Positions 1-9,862 of a DNA stretch of 64,000 nt are shown one piece after another. This DNA is from Propionicimonas sp020161015 (GTDB lineage Bacteria; Actinomycetota; Actinomycetes; Propionibacteriales; Propionibacteriaceae): NCBI RefSeq assembly GCF_964266745.1, contig NZ_CAXWGX010000028.1:124001-188000 (forward strand), written 5' to 3'. Below the pieces are notes generated by a model that saw only the letters and a list, made by a program, of their open reading frames with translations, ran no database searches and was not told the origin of the DNA. The stretch's first letter is position 1. Every line of letters starts with the position of its first letter. A program made the position numbers and the translations under genes.

Positions 1-3000
1 CCGCTGGTGCCCGGCAGCGTTGTCCTCACCTCGCCGTCGGCGACCGACGGCGGTCGCAGCCTGGTCGTCCCCGGAGAGGGCACCTACACGATCGACCCGG
101 CCACCGGCGCAGCGACCTTCACCCCGGCCGCCGGCTTCGCCGGGCCGGCCACCCCTGTGGGCTACCGCCTCGCCGACGCCAACGGCAGCACCGACACCGC
201 CACGCTGACCGTGACGGTGAACGCCCCGCCGGCCCCGGCGGCCGCGCCGGACACCGCGACCACCCTCCAGAACGTGGACGTCCAGCTGGACCCCCTCGCC
301 AACGACACCGCGAACGGCGGGGCGACGCTCGTCCCCTCGAGCGCGGTGTTCACCGCGCCGTCCGCGACCAACGGTGGCCGGACGCTGCTGGTGCCGGGTG
401 AGGGCACCTACACGATCGACCCCTCCACCGGCCTGGTGACCTTCGACCCGGCGGCGTCCTTCAGCGGCCCCGCGACCCCCGTCGCCTACCGCGTGTCGGA
501 CGACCTCGGCCGGTCAGCGGCCTCGACGATCGCGATCACCGTCACGGCGGTGCACCCCGCGGCGACCGACGACGCGGCGCTGACGCCGTACCTCACGCCC
601 GTCGACCTCTTCCCGCTCGACAACGACGCGGCGGGCGACCCGTCCGCCCCGCTCGATCCGGCGAGCCTGGTGTTCATCTCCTCGGCCGCGACCGACGGCG
701 GCAGGACCCTCGTGGTCGCCGGTGAGGGCACCTGGACCGCCGCGGCCGACGCCACGGTCACCTTCACGCCGGTCGCGGGCTTCTCCGGGCCCGCGACGCC
801 GGTGACCTACCGGGTCGGCGACGCCAACGGCAGCACCGCGTCCGCGTCGCTGGCCGTGACGGTCGGCACGCCGCCCACCGCGACGCCCGACGCGGGCACC
901 ACGCCGCAGAACGTCCCGGTCACGCTCGACCCGCTCACCAACGACGGCGCCGGCTCCGGCGGTCCGGTCTCCGGCACGCTGGTGGCGAGCTCCGTGGTGC
1001 TCACCTCGCCCGCCGCGACCGACGGCGGCCGGACCCTCGTCGTGCCCGGCGAGGGCACCTGGACCGTCGGCCTGCTCACCGGCCTGGTGACCTTCACGCC
1101 GGAGCCGGGCTTCACCGGCACGGTGACCGCTGTCGGGTACCGGGTGGCCGACAGCTTCGGCAACACCGCCTCCTCGACGCTGACCATCACGGTCACGCCC
1201 GTCACCCCGGCCGCGTCGGACGACGCCGGCCACACCCCGTTCCGGACGCCGGTGACCATCGACGTCGCCGGCAACGACACCGCGGGCGCGCCCTCGGCGC
1301 CGCTCGTTCCGGGCAGCGTCGTGCTGGACTCGCCGTCGGCGACCGACGGCGGCAGGACCCTCGTGGTCGCCGGTGAGGGCGCCTGGACGGTGAACGCCGA
1401 CGGCAGCATCACCTTCACCCCGGAGGACGGCTTCTCCGGGCCGGCGACGCCGGTGGGCTACCGCGTCGCCGACGCCAACGGGACGACGGCGGCCGCCAGC
1501 CTGGCCGTCACCGTGGGCCAGCCGCCCGTGGCCAACCCCGACCTCGGCTCGACGCCGCAGGACGTGACCGTCGACGTGGGTCTGCTCGACAACGACACCC
1601 CGGGTACCGACGGTGCCGGCCATCCCGGCACGCTCACCGCGTCGAGCGTGGTGTTCACCGCCGCTGCGGCGACCGACGCCGGCCGCACCCTCGTGGTGCC
1701 CGGCGAGGGCACCTACCGCATCGACCCGGCCACCGGGACGGCGACCTTCGACCCCGAGCCTGCCTTCACCGGCACGACCACGCCCGTGGCGTACCGCGTG
1801 ACCGACGGCTTCGGCCACGCGGCCGACTCGACGCTCACCATCACCGTTGCGGCGATCACCCCGGCTGCGGAGGATGACACCGCCCGGACGCCGTACGCCA
1901 CGCCCGTCACCACGCCGGTGCTGGCCAACGACATGGCAGGCGCGACCTCGGCGCCGCTGGTGCCGGGCACCGTCGTGATCACCACCCCCGGTGCCACCGA
2001 CGCGGGCAGGACGCTCGTGGTGGCCGGCCAGGGCACCTGGACGGTGGAGCCGGGCGGCGCCGTCCGGTTCGTTCCCGCCGACGGCTTCTTCGGCCCGGCG
2101 AGCATCGCCTACCAGGTCCGGGACGCCAACGGCACGCCGGCCACCGCCACGCTCACGGTCACCGTGGGGGGCCCGCCGTCCGCGTCCGACGACGCCGGCA
2201 CCACCTCCCAGAACGTCGACGTCACGCTCGACCCGCTGGGCAACGACACCCCCGGCACCGACGGTGACGGCGGGGCCGGGACGCTCGACCCCGCGTCGGT
2301 GGTGTTCGCCTCCGCCGACGCGACCGACGGCGGACGGACCCTCGTCGTGCCCGGTGAGGGCACCTGGACCGCCGACGCGGCGACCGGCCGGGTCACCTTC
2401 GACCCGGAGCCGGCGTTCACCGGAGCCGCGGCCCCCGTCGACTACGAGGTGACCGACAGCTTCGGGACCACGACCGGCGCCCGGATCGCCATCACCGTCA
2501 CCCCGGTCGTCCCGGTCGCGACCGCCGATGCGGCGACCACCCCGTACCGCACGCCGGTGGACGTCGCCCTGCTGGGCAACGACGCCGCCGGCGCGCCGTC
2601 CGCCCCGCTGGTGCCCGCGACCGCCGCGTTCACCTCTGCGGACGCCACCGACGGCGGGCGCACGCTCGTCGTGCCCGGCCAGGGCACCTACGCCCTGGCC
2701 GCGGACGGCACGGCGACCTTCACCCCCGTCACAGGGTTCACCGGCGTCGCCTCCCCGGTCGCCTACCGGGTGCTCGACGGCAACGGCACCGCCGCCGTCT
2801 CGACGCTCACGATCACGGTCACCCCGCCGCCCGCACCGGCGGTCGCCGATGACGCCCAGCACACCCCGTACCGGACGACAGTCACCACGTCCGTGCTCGC
2901 CAACGACACCGCGGGCGGGCTCGCGGTGCTGCTGCCGGGCAGCGTCGTCCTCACCGACCCCTCCGCGGTCAACGGCGGCACCACGCTGGCCGTGGCCGGC

Positions 3001-5253
3001 GAGGGCACCTACCAGGTGAACCCGGACGGCACGATCAGCTTCACCCCCGCGGCCGGGTTCTCCGGCGTCTCCGGCGGCGTGGACTACCAGGTCTCGGACG
3101 AGCTGGGCCAGGTCGGCTCCGCGCGCCTGGTGGTCACGGTCGGCCTCCCGCCGGTCGCCGCGGACGACAGCGCGACCACGCCGCAGGGCGTCCCGGTCAC
3201 GCTCGACCCGCTGGCCAACGACGTGGCCGGTGACAACGGCGCGGGCACCCCCGGGTCGCTCGACCCGTCGTCCGTCCTCTTCACCTCCGCCTCCGCCACG
3301 GACGGCGGGCGCACCCTGGCCGTGCCGGGGGAGGGCACCTGGACGGCCGACCCGATCTCCGGCGCGGTGACCTTCACCCCCGAGCCGTCGTTCACCGGCA
3401 CGACCACGCCCGTGGGCTACACGTTCCGCGACGGCTTCGGCAACACCGCCACCGCCCTGGAGACCGTGACGGTCGCCCCGGTCACGCCCGCCGCCGCCGC
3501 CGACGCAGCCACGACGCCGTTCCGCAGCCCGGTGACCGTGCCGGTGCTGGGCAACGACGCGGCGGGCGCCGCCAGCGCCCCCCTGGTGCCGGGCAGCGTC
3601 GTGCTGGTCGACCTCGCCGCCACCGACGGGGGTACGCGACTTGCGGTGGCCGGCGAGGGCAGCTACGAGGTGAACCCCGACGGCACGATCACCTTCACCC
3701 CCGAGCCGCGCTTCTCCGGGGTGGCGACCCCGGTCACCTACCGGGTCGCCGACGCCAACGGCACCACGGCGGAGGCCACGCTCACCGTCAGCGTCGGCAC
3801 CCCGCCGGTCGCGGTCGACGACGCGGCGTCCACGCCCCACGACACCCCGGTGACGCTCGACCCGCTCGGCAACGACACCGCCGGTGACGACGGCGCCGAC
3901 ACCCCGGGCACGCTGGACGCGACCTCGGTGGCGTTCACCGACCCGGGGGCGTCCGACGGCGGCCACACCCTGGTGGTGCCCGGTGAGGGCACCTGGACGA
4001 TCGATCCCGGCACCGGTGCGGTGACCTTCGACCCCGAGCCCGGGTTCCGCGGCGCGACGACATCGGCGACCTATGCGGTGACCGACAGCTTCGGCCACAC
4101 CGCGACGGCGGGTGTCGAGGTCAGCGTCGGTGCGCCCACCGTGGCCGCCGACGACGCGGCCACCACGCTCCAGAACGTGACGGTGACGCTGTGCCCGCCG
4201 TGCAACGACACCCCCGGTGACGACGGCGCGGGCACGACGGGGAGCCTGGTCGCAGGCTCGGTCGTGTTGACCGCCCCCGCGGCCACCGACGGCGGCCACG
4301 CGCTGGTGGTCGACGGCGAGGGCAGCTGGACGATCGACCCGGCGACCGGGGAGGCGTCCTTCGACCCGGAGCCCGGCTTCACCGGTACGACCACCCCGGC
4401 CGGCTACCGGATCACCGACAGCTTCGGCAACACGGCCACCGCGGACCTCACGGTCACGGTCACGCCGGTCCGGCCCGAGGCGGCCGGAGACAGCGGCTCG
4501 GCGCCCTTCCACACGCCGGTGACGATCGACGTCCTCGCCAACGACCTGCCTGGCGACGACTCGGCGCCCCTGGTGCCGTCCAGCGTGGTGCTGACCTCGC
4601 CGGACGCGACCGACGGCGGCCGGACGCTGGTGGTGCCCGGTGAGGGCACCTGGACGGTGAACCCCGACGGTTCGGTCACCTTCACGCCGGAGGCCGGGTT
4701 CAGCGGCGACGCCACCCCGGTCGCCTACGCGGTGTCCGACACCAACGGCGAGGTGGCGCACGGCCTCGTCGCTGCGCTGATCGGCTCCGGCCCGGCCGCG
4801 AGCGCGGACCAGGTGCGGGGCACGACGCCCGGCGCCCCGGTCGTGGTGAGCGTGCTCGGCAACGACAGCGGCGGCACCGGCTGCTCGCTGGATCCCGCCT
4901 CCCTGGTGCTGCTGGGCGCGGACCCCGCGGAGGAACTCACGATCCTGGACGTGCCCGGCGAGGGCTACTGGACGGTGGACGCCGCCGGCACCCTGACGTT
5001 CACACCGACCGACGACTTCAGCGGCTGGGCGAGCTGGGCGACCTACCGGATCAGCGACTCGTGCGGGAACCCCGTCACGGCGCAGGCGAGGGCGTACGTG
5101 CCGCCGCAGGAGACCGCGATCGACAGCGAGAGCGACGGCGACGGCTCGCTCGCCCACACCGGTGCGGAGGTGGGTGGCCTCACCGCCGCGGCCCTCGCGC
5201 TCCTGGGTGGCGGCGTGCTGCTCCTGGCGTGGCGGAGGAGGCGCGAGGCATGA
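1..5253 (+). CDS. CshA-type fibril-repeat surface protein, sortase-anchored (5' partial)
   Basis: The reading frame is open from base 1, so the N-terminus lies outside the window. About 1750 residues consist of 16 recognisable repeats of roughly 95-110 residues. Each has a core VPGEGT(Y/W)T, then TFxPxxGFxG, a YRVxDxxG strand and a TLTVTV end, which matches the CshA fibril repeat family. Two linker types largely alternate: one with TPQNVxVxLDPLxND, the other with TPYxTPVxxxVLxNDxAG and SAPLVP. The C-terminus is a complete cell-wall sorting signal: LAHTG, a hydrophobic stretch, then RRRREA. The LAxTG form is the one used by actinobacterial class E sortases. The protein is probably a long covalently attached adhesin or stalk. 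The next gene overlaps its stop by ATGA. Function beyond surface display is inferred. Confidence 0.85.
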   Translation, partial: PLVPGSVVLTSPSATDGGRSLVVPGEGTYTIDPATGAATFTPAAGFAGPATPVGYRLADANGSTDTATLTVTVNAPPAPAAAPDTATTLQNVDVQLDPLANDTANGGATLVPSSAVFTAPSATNGGRTLLVPGEGTYTIDPSTGLVTFDPAASFSGPATPVAYRVSDDLGRSAASTIAITVTAVHPAATDDAALTPYLTPVDLFPLDNDAAGDPSAPLDPASLVFISSAATDGGRTLVVAGEGTWTAAADATVTFTPVAGFSGPATPVTYRVGDANGSTASASLAVTVGTPPTATPDAGTTPQNVPVTLDPLTNDGAGSGGPVSGTLVASSVVLTSPAATDGGRTLVVPGEGTWTVGLLTGLVTFTPEPGFTGTVTAVGYRVADSFGNTASSTLTITVTPVTPAASDDAGHTPFRTPVTIDVAGNDTAGAPSAPLVPGSVVLDSPSATDGGRTLVVAGEGAWTVNADGSITFTPEDGFSGPATPVGYRVADANGTTAAASLAVTVGQPPVANPDLGSTPQDVTVDVGLLDNDTPGTDGAGHPGTLTASSVVFTAAAATDAGRTLVVPGEGTYRIDPATGTATFDPEPAFTGTTTPVAYRVTDGFGHAADSTLTITVAAITPAAEDDTARTPYATPVTTPVLANDMAGATSAPLVPGTVVITTPGATDAGRTLVVAGQGTWTVEPGGAVRFVPADGFFGPASIAYQVRDANGTPATATLTVTVGGPPSASDDAGTTSQNVDVTLDPLGNDTPGTDGDGGAGTLDPASVVFASADATDGGRTLVVPGEGTWTADAATGRVTFDPEPAFTGAAAPVDYEVTDSFGTTTGARIAITVTPVVPVATADAATTPYRTPVDVALLGNDAAGAPSAPLVPATAAFTSADATDGGRTLVVPGQGTYALAADGTATFTPVTGFTGVASPVAYRVLDGNGTAAVSTLTITVTPPPAPAVADDAQHTPYRTTVTTSVLANDTAGGLAVLLPGSVVLTDPSAVNGGTTLAVAGEGTYQVNPDGTISFTPAAGFSGVSGGVDYQVSDELGQVGSARLVVTVGLPPVAADDSATTPQGVPVTLDPLANDVAGDNGAGTPGSLDPSSVLFTSASATDGGRTLAVPGEGTWTADPISGAVTFTPEPSFTGTTTPVGYTFRDGFGNTATALETVTVAPVTPAAAADAATTPFRSPVTVPVLGNDAAGAASAPLVPGSVVLVDLAATDGGTRLAVAGEGSYEVNPDGTITFTPEPRFSGVATPVTYRVADANGTTAEATLTVSVGTPPVAVDDAASTPHDTPVTLDPLGNDTAGDDGADTPGTLDATSVAFTDPGASDGGHTLVVPGEGTWTIDPGTGAVTFDPEPGFRGATTSATYAVTDSFGHTATAGVEVSVGAPTVAADDAATTLQNVTVTLCPPCNDTPGDDGAGTTGSLVAGSVVLTAPAATDGGHALVVDGEGSWTIDPATGEASFDPEPGFTGTTTPAGYRITDSFGNTATADLTVTVTPVRPEAAGDSGSAPFHTPVTIDVLANDLPGDDSAPLVPSSVVLTSPDATDGGRTLVVPGEGTWTVNPDGSVTFTPEAGFSGDATPVAYAVSDTNGEVAHGLVAALIGSGPAASADQVRGTTPGAPVVVSVLGNDSGGTGCSLDPASLVLLGADPAEELTILDVPGEGYWTVDAAGTLTFTPTDDFSGWASWATYRISDSCGNPVTAQARAYVPPQETAIDSESDGDGSLAHTGAEVGGLTAAALALLGGGVLLLAWRRRREA

Positions 5254-6191
5254 GGACGTGGGGGCCGGTCGTCGCGGTGGTGCTCGTCGCGGCGTCACTG
5301 GGGACGGCGGGCTGCGCGGGCACCGACCCCGCAGCGGCGTGCCCGCCGGTCGCGGGCGCGGCCACCACGACTCTCGCCGACGACCGCGGGGTGCTGTCGG
5401 CGAAGGTCTGGCTCCCCGTGATCAGCAGCAAGGCAGGGTCCCCGGACTGGCTGGAGCCGCTGGACGTCGCGTCCCGGTCCCTCACCGACGCCGGGCTGGA
5501 CGGCATCCTGGAGGCGAGGGACGTGGACGCCCGCGCCGTGGCCGTACAGGCTGCGGTGAGCGACATTCCCAGGGCAGCGGCACGGGCGGTGGCCGGCCGC
5601 CGGCCGGGGGCCACGCCGCCCGGCCCGTCCGGCACCGCCGACGCCCGCTCCTACCATCTCCTGGTGCCCGCCTCGCCGCTGGGTGACGCGGTCGGTGCCT
5701 ATTACGCGGCCGCGCTGGAACGCCAGGGCCATGCGGTCTCCACCACGGCGGCCGGCACGGCGGAGGCCGTCACCACGGTCTCCCGCGACAGGGCCGGCGA
5801 CGTGGCGCTGGTCGAACTGCCCGACCTGGCCGGGACGCTGGGCGCCCTCCTGCCGTCCACCGGGACGGCGGGACAGGTGCGCGCTGCCGCGACGGTGGCG
5901 GCCGAACGGTCGCTCGCCCTCGGCGCGCCGAGCGCGGCCAACCGCACGCCGCAGGTGGTGGTGACCCGCGCGTTCGCCGCCGCGCACGGCAACCTCACCG
6001 ACCTGACGGGGCTGGCGCGGGCCTGTCCGGGGCTGCCGCTCACCGCCACCGACGGCGCGGTGGGGGCGCTCGCTCCGCTGGCCGCGGCCTACGGCCTGGG
6101 GAGGGCAGACGCCGATCGAGACGCGGTCGGGAGCCTCCGGTCGGGCCGGGTCGCCGCTGCGCTGGCCCCCGTCCTGCACCACGCGGGCTGA
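5250..6191 (+). CDS. Putative substrate-binding-like lipoprotein
   Basis: The 313-residue protein begins with a charged N-terminus, a hydrophobic stretch and a Cys in the context GTAGCAG, an imperfect lipobox, so it is probably a membrane lipoprotein. The rest is Ala/Gly/Val rich and has the rhythm of a type 2 periplasmic-binding fold (for example AKVWLPV near the start and the segments YHLLVPASPLGDAV and GDVALVELPDL), comparable to glycine-betaine-type binding proteins. No ABC permease or ATPase is adjacent, so a transport role is not supported by context. The ATG overlaps the stop of the upstream surface-protein gene (ATGA), so the two are translationally coupled. The product may serve the surface protein rather than import. 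Family assignment is tentative. Confidence 0.6.
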   Translation: MRTWGPVVAVVLVAASLGTAGCAGTDPAAACPPVAGAATTTLADDRGVLSAKVWLPVISSKAGSPDWLEPLDVASRSLTDAGLDGILEARDVDARAVAVQAAVSDIPRAAARAVAGRRPGATPPGPSGTADARSYHLLVPASPLGDAVGAYYAAALERQGHAVSTTAAGTAEAVTTVSRDRAGDVALVELPDLAGTLGALLPSTGTAGQVRAAATVAAERSLALGAPSAANRTPQVVVTRAFAAAHGNLTDLTGLARACPGLPLTATDGAVGALAPLAAAYGLGRADADRDAVGSLRSGRVAAALAPVLHHAG

Positions 6192-6254
6192 GGGTCCGGA
6201 CCGGTGTCCGGGCGGTCACCGGCTGTCGGTGGGGCTGGGTATGGTGATGCGGTG

Positions 6255-9200
6255 ATGCTGAGCGGCCTGGTGGACCTCGTCGGCAGCGAGCCGGTTCTGG
6301 CCGAGGCCATCGCGGACGCCCGCACCGGACGCCTGCCGGCGCTCGACCTGACCCTGCCCGAGGCCGTCCGGCCGCTGTTCGTCGCCGCGCTCGCCGGGCA
6401 GACGCGGCGGCCGCTGCTCCTGGTCACCTCGACGTTCCGCGAGGCGGAGGCGGCCACCGCCGCGCTGACCTCCCTGCTCGGCGAGGACGAGGTGGCCTAC
6501 TACCCGGCCTGGGAGACACTGCCGCACGAGCGCCTCAGCCCGCGCTCGGACACGGTCGGGCGCCGTCTCGCCGTGCTGCGGCGGCTGGCGGGCAACGACC
6601 CCCTGCCGGCGCCGCGGGTGGTCGTCGCGCCGGTCCGGTCCGTGCTCCAGCCGCAGGTGACGGGACTGGGCGACCTGCTGCCCGTCCGGCTGGTGGCGGG
6701 GGACGACTACGACCTCGACGAGGTGGCCCGGGGCCTGGTGGACGCGGCGTACCTGCGCGTCGACCTGGTGGAGCGCCGCGGGGAGTTCTGCGTCCGTGGC
6801 GGCATCATCGACCTGTTCCCGCCGACGCTCGAGCACCCGGTGCGGATCGACTTCTTCGGCGACACCGTCGAGGAGATCCGGCCGTTCGCCGTCGCCGACC
6901 AGCGCTCGTTCGACGCCACGCTGCCCGAGGTCGTCGCGTCCCCGTGCCGCGAGCTGCTGATCACCGAGGACGTGAAGTCGCGGGCAGCGGCCCTCGCCCG
7001 CGAGCACGCGAACGCGCCGGGCAACCTCGGCGAGCTGTTCGAGCGCATCGCCAACGGCCATGCGGTCGACGGCATGGAGTCGCTCGCGCCGGTCCTGGTG
7101 GACGGCCTCGAGCTGCTCGTCGACGTGCTGCCCGACGACACGCTGGTGCTGCTGTCCGACCCCGAGCGCATCCGCGCCCGCGCCCACGAACTCGTGGTCA
7201 CCAGCGAGGAGTTCCTGCGGGCGTCCTGGGCGGCCGCAGCGGAGGGTGGCCGGGCGCCGATCGACCTGGGTGCGTCCGCCTACCGCACTCTCGCCGACGT
7301 CCGGGCGCACGCGCTGGCGCTGGGGCAGGCGTGGTGGAGCCTGTCGCCGTTCAGTTCCGGTGAGGGGGTCGGCGCGGACGACGGCCCGGCCGGCCTCACC
7401 GCCGCCGACGTCTCCGCCGTACCCAGCCGGATCGTGGAGGCGGGGGAGGCGCCGGTGTGGCGCGGCGACACCGAGGCGGCGGTCGCCACCATCCGGGCGG
7501 CGGTGGCCGCGGGCCACCACACGGTCCTCGTCGCCGACTCCAGCGGCCTCGCCGCGCGCATGGTCGAGATCCTCTCCGGTGCCGACATCCCTGCGTCCCG
7601 CCCCGAGGCGCTGACCGGTGCGCCGCCGGCCGGCCTGGTAACGGTCGTCCGCGCAGAGCTGCGGCACGGCTTCAGCCTGCCCGCGATCGGGCTCGACCTG
7701 TTCACCGCCGGCGACCTCTCCGGCCAGCGCGAGGCAGACAAGGCGTCGCGGAAGATGCCGGCCCGGCGCAAGAACCAGATCGACCCGCTGGAGCTCGCCC
7801 CCGGCGACCCGGTGGTGCACGAGACCCACGGCGTGGGGCGCTACGTCGAGATGGTGCAGCGCACCGTCGCCGGCGCGACGCGGGAGTACCTGGTGGTCGA
7901 CTACGCGCCGTCCAAGCGCGGCCAGCCCGGCGACCGGCTGTACGTGCCGATGGACCAGCTGCACCTGGTCACCCGCTACGTGGGCGGGGAGAGCCCGACG
8001 CTGGACAAGCTGGGCGGAGCGGACTGGGCCAAGCGCAAGTCGCGTGCCCGCAAGGCCGTCCGCCAGATCGCGGCCGAGCTGATCAAGCTGTACGCCGCCC
8101 GGCAGGCGTCCCGCGGGCACGCCTTCGGCCCGGACACGGTCTGGCAGGGCGAGCTGGAGGACGCGTTCGCCTACGTCGAGACCCCCGACCAGCTGGCGGC
8201 CATCAGCGAGGTCAAGCGCGACATGGAGCAGGTCGTGCCGATGGACCGGCTGATCTGCGGCGACGTGGGCTACGGCAAGACGGAGATCGCGGTGCGCGCG
8301 GCCTTCAAGGCGGTGATGGACGGCAAGCAGGTGGCCGTGCTGGTGCCCACGACGCTGCTGGTGCAACAGCACCACGCCACCTTCGCCGACCGGTACGCCG
8401 GCTTCCCTGTGACGGTGTCGGCGCTCAGCCGGTTCTCCAGCCCGGCCGACAAGAAGAAGGTGATCGCCGGGCTCGCGGACGGCTCGGTCGACGTCGTCGT
8501 CGGCACCCACGGACTGCTGGCCAACGACGTGACCTTCAAGGACCTGGGCCTGGTGATCATCGACGAGGAACAGCGTTTCGGCGTCGAGCACAAGGAGCAG
8601 CTGAAGAAGCTCCGGCTCAACGTCGACGTGCTGTCGATGTCGGCCACGCCGATCCCGCGGACCCTGGAGATGGCCATCACCGGCATCCGCGAGATGAGCG
8701 TCATCGCCACCCCGCCCGAGGAGCGTCACCCCGTCCTGACCTTCGCCGGCCCCTACGACGCCAACCAGGTGCGGGCGGCGATCCGCCGCGAACTCGCCCG
8801 CGAGGGCCAGGCGTTCTTCATCCACAACCGCGTGCAGACGATCGAGAAGACGGCGTCCCAGCTCGCGGAACTGGTGCCAGAGGCGCGGGTGGCGGTCGCC
8901 CACGGCCAGATGAACGAGCACGCGCTCGAGCAGGTGATGGTCGACTTCTGGGAGCGGCGCTCCGACGTGCTGGTCTGCACCACGATCGTCGAGGCCGGCC
9001 TCGACATCTCCACAGCGAACACCCTGCTCATCGAGCGGGCCGACCTGCTCGGGCTCTCCCAGCTCCACCAGTTGCGCGGGCGCGTCGGCCGGAGCCGGGA
9101 GCGCGGGTACGCCTACTTCCTCTACCCGCCGGAGAAGCCGCTCACCGAGACCGCCCACGACCGCCTGGCCACCATGGCCGCGCACACCGACCTGGGCGCC

Positions 9201-9827
9201 GGCATGGCGATCGCGATGAAGGACCTCGAGATCCGTGGGGCCGGCAACCTTCTCGGCGGCGAGCAGTCCGGCCACATCGCCGAGGTCGGCTTCGACCTGT
9301 ACATCCGGCTGGTCGGCGAGGCGGTCGCCGACTACCGAGGCGAGGACGCGGAGCCCGAGCCGGAGATGAAGATCGAGCTGCCGGTGGACGCCCACCTCCC
9401 GGCGGAGTACGTCGAGTCCGAGCGGCTCCGGCTGGAGATGTACAAGCGGCTGGCCGCCGTCACCTCCGACGCCGACATCGCGGCCGTCCGCGACGAGCTC
9501 GTCGACCGCTACGGCCCCCCGCCCCCGCCGGCGGAGGCGCTGCTGGCCGTCGCGGCGTTCCGCCTCCAGGCACGTCGCCACGGCATCCACGAGGTTGTGG
9601 CGCAGGGCTCGATGATCCGGTTCGCGCCGGCCGACCTGCCCGAGTCCGCACAGCTGCGACTGGCCCGCCTCCACCCGGGCTCGCAGCTGCGCAAGGCGCA
9701 GAACGTCGTGCTGGTGCCGCGCCCGATGACGCGTCCGATCGGCGGCCAGCCGGTCACCGACGCGGCGCTGCTGGCGTGGGCGGCCAAGGTCATGGCCGAC
9801 GTCTTCACGCCCGCCGGCAGCCGGTAG
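6255..9827 (+). CDS. mfd: Transcription-repair coupling factor Mfd
   Basis: At 1190 residues it has the family's full length. It releases RNA polymerase stalled at lesions and recruits UvrA. Domains in order: an N-terminal UvrB-like region, a CarD-like RNA-polymerase interaction domain (GDPVVHETHGVGRYVEM, about residue 515), a RecG-like SF2 translocase with Walker A GDVGYGKTE and DEEQ box, motif VI-like QLRGRVGRS, and the C-terminal TRCF domain. I chose the ATG at 6255 because MLSGLVDL resembles family N-termini; a GTG immediately before it (6252) is possible. It starts 63 bases after the lipoprotein gene and is followed by a short lipoprotein gene and mazG, the usual actinobacterial order. 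Confidence 0.97.
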   Translation: MLSGLVDLVGSEPVLAEAIADARTGRLPALDLTLPEAVRPLFVAALAGQTRRPLLLVTSTFREAEAATAALTSLLGEDEVAYYPAWETLPHERLSPRSDTVGRRLAVLRRLAGNDPLPAPRVVVAPVRSVLQPQVTGLGDLLPVRLVAGDDYDLDEVARGLVDAAYLRVDLVERRGEFCVRGGIIDLFPPTLEHPVRIDFFGDTVEEIRPFAVADQRSFDATLPEVVASPCRELLITEDVKSRAAALAREHANAPGNLGELFERIANGHAVDGMESLAPVLVDGLELLVDVLPDDTLVLLSDPERIRARAHELVVTSEEFLRASWAAAAEGGRAPIDLGASAYRTLADVRAHALALGQAWWSLSPFSSGEGVGADDGPAGLTAADVSAVPSRIVEAGEAPVWRGDTEAAVATIRAAVAAGHHTVLVADSSGLAARMVEILSGADIPASRPEALTGAPPAGLVTVVRAELRHGFSLPAIGLDLFTAGDLSGQREADKASRKMPARRKNQIDPLELAPGDPVVHETHGVGRYVEMVQRTVAGATREYLVVDYAPSKRGQPGDRLYVPMDQLHLVTRYVGGESPTLDKLGGADWAKRKSRARKAVRQIAAELIKLYAARQASRGHAFGPDTVWQGELEDAFAYVETPDQLAAISEVKRDMEQVVPMDRLICGDVGYGKTEIAVRAAFKAVMDGKQVAVLVPTTLLVQQHHATFADRYAGFPVTVSALSRFSSPADKKKVIAGLADGSVDVVVGTHGLLANDVTFKDLGLVIIDEEQRFGVEHKEQLKKLRLNVDVLSMSATPIPRTLEMAITGIREMSVIATPPEERHPVLTFAGPYDANQVRAAIRRELAREGQAFFIHNRVQTIEKTASQLAELVPEARVAVAHGQMNEHALEQVMVDFWERRSDVLVCTTIVEAGLDISTANTLLIERADLLGLSQLHQLRGRVGRSRERGYAYFLYPPEKPLTETAHDRLATMAAHTDLGAGMAIAMKDLEIRGAGNLLGGEQSGHIAEVGFDLYIRLVGEAVADYRGEDAEPEPEMKIELPVDAHLPAEYVESERLRLEMYKRLAAVTSDADIAAVRDELVDRYGPPPPPAEALLAVAAFRLQARRHGIHEVVAQGSMIRFAPADLPESAQLRLARLHPGSQLRKAQNVVLVPRPMTRPIGGQPVTDAALLAWAAKVMADVFTPAGSR

Positions 9828-9862
9828 GATCACCGACGGCAGAACCTCGATTGGATGGCAAC

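Noticed and set aside
514..5298. A 1594-codon open frame on the reverse strand across the surface-protein gene
   Set aside because: It is Arg/Gly/Ala-rich with no recognisable domain and mirrors the repeated GC-rich sense gene, which has clear CshA repeats and a sorting signal. Long antisense frames are routine at this GC content.
6216..9833. A 1205-codon reverse frame opposite mfd
   Set aside because: The sense frame carries all Mfd motifs; the reverse frame is low-complexity His/Arg/Gly and Val rich.
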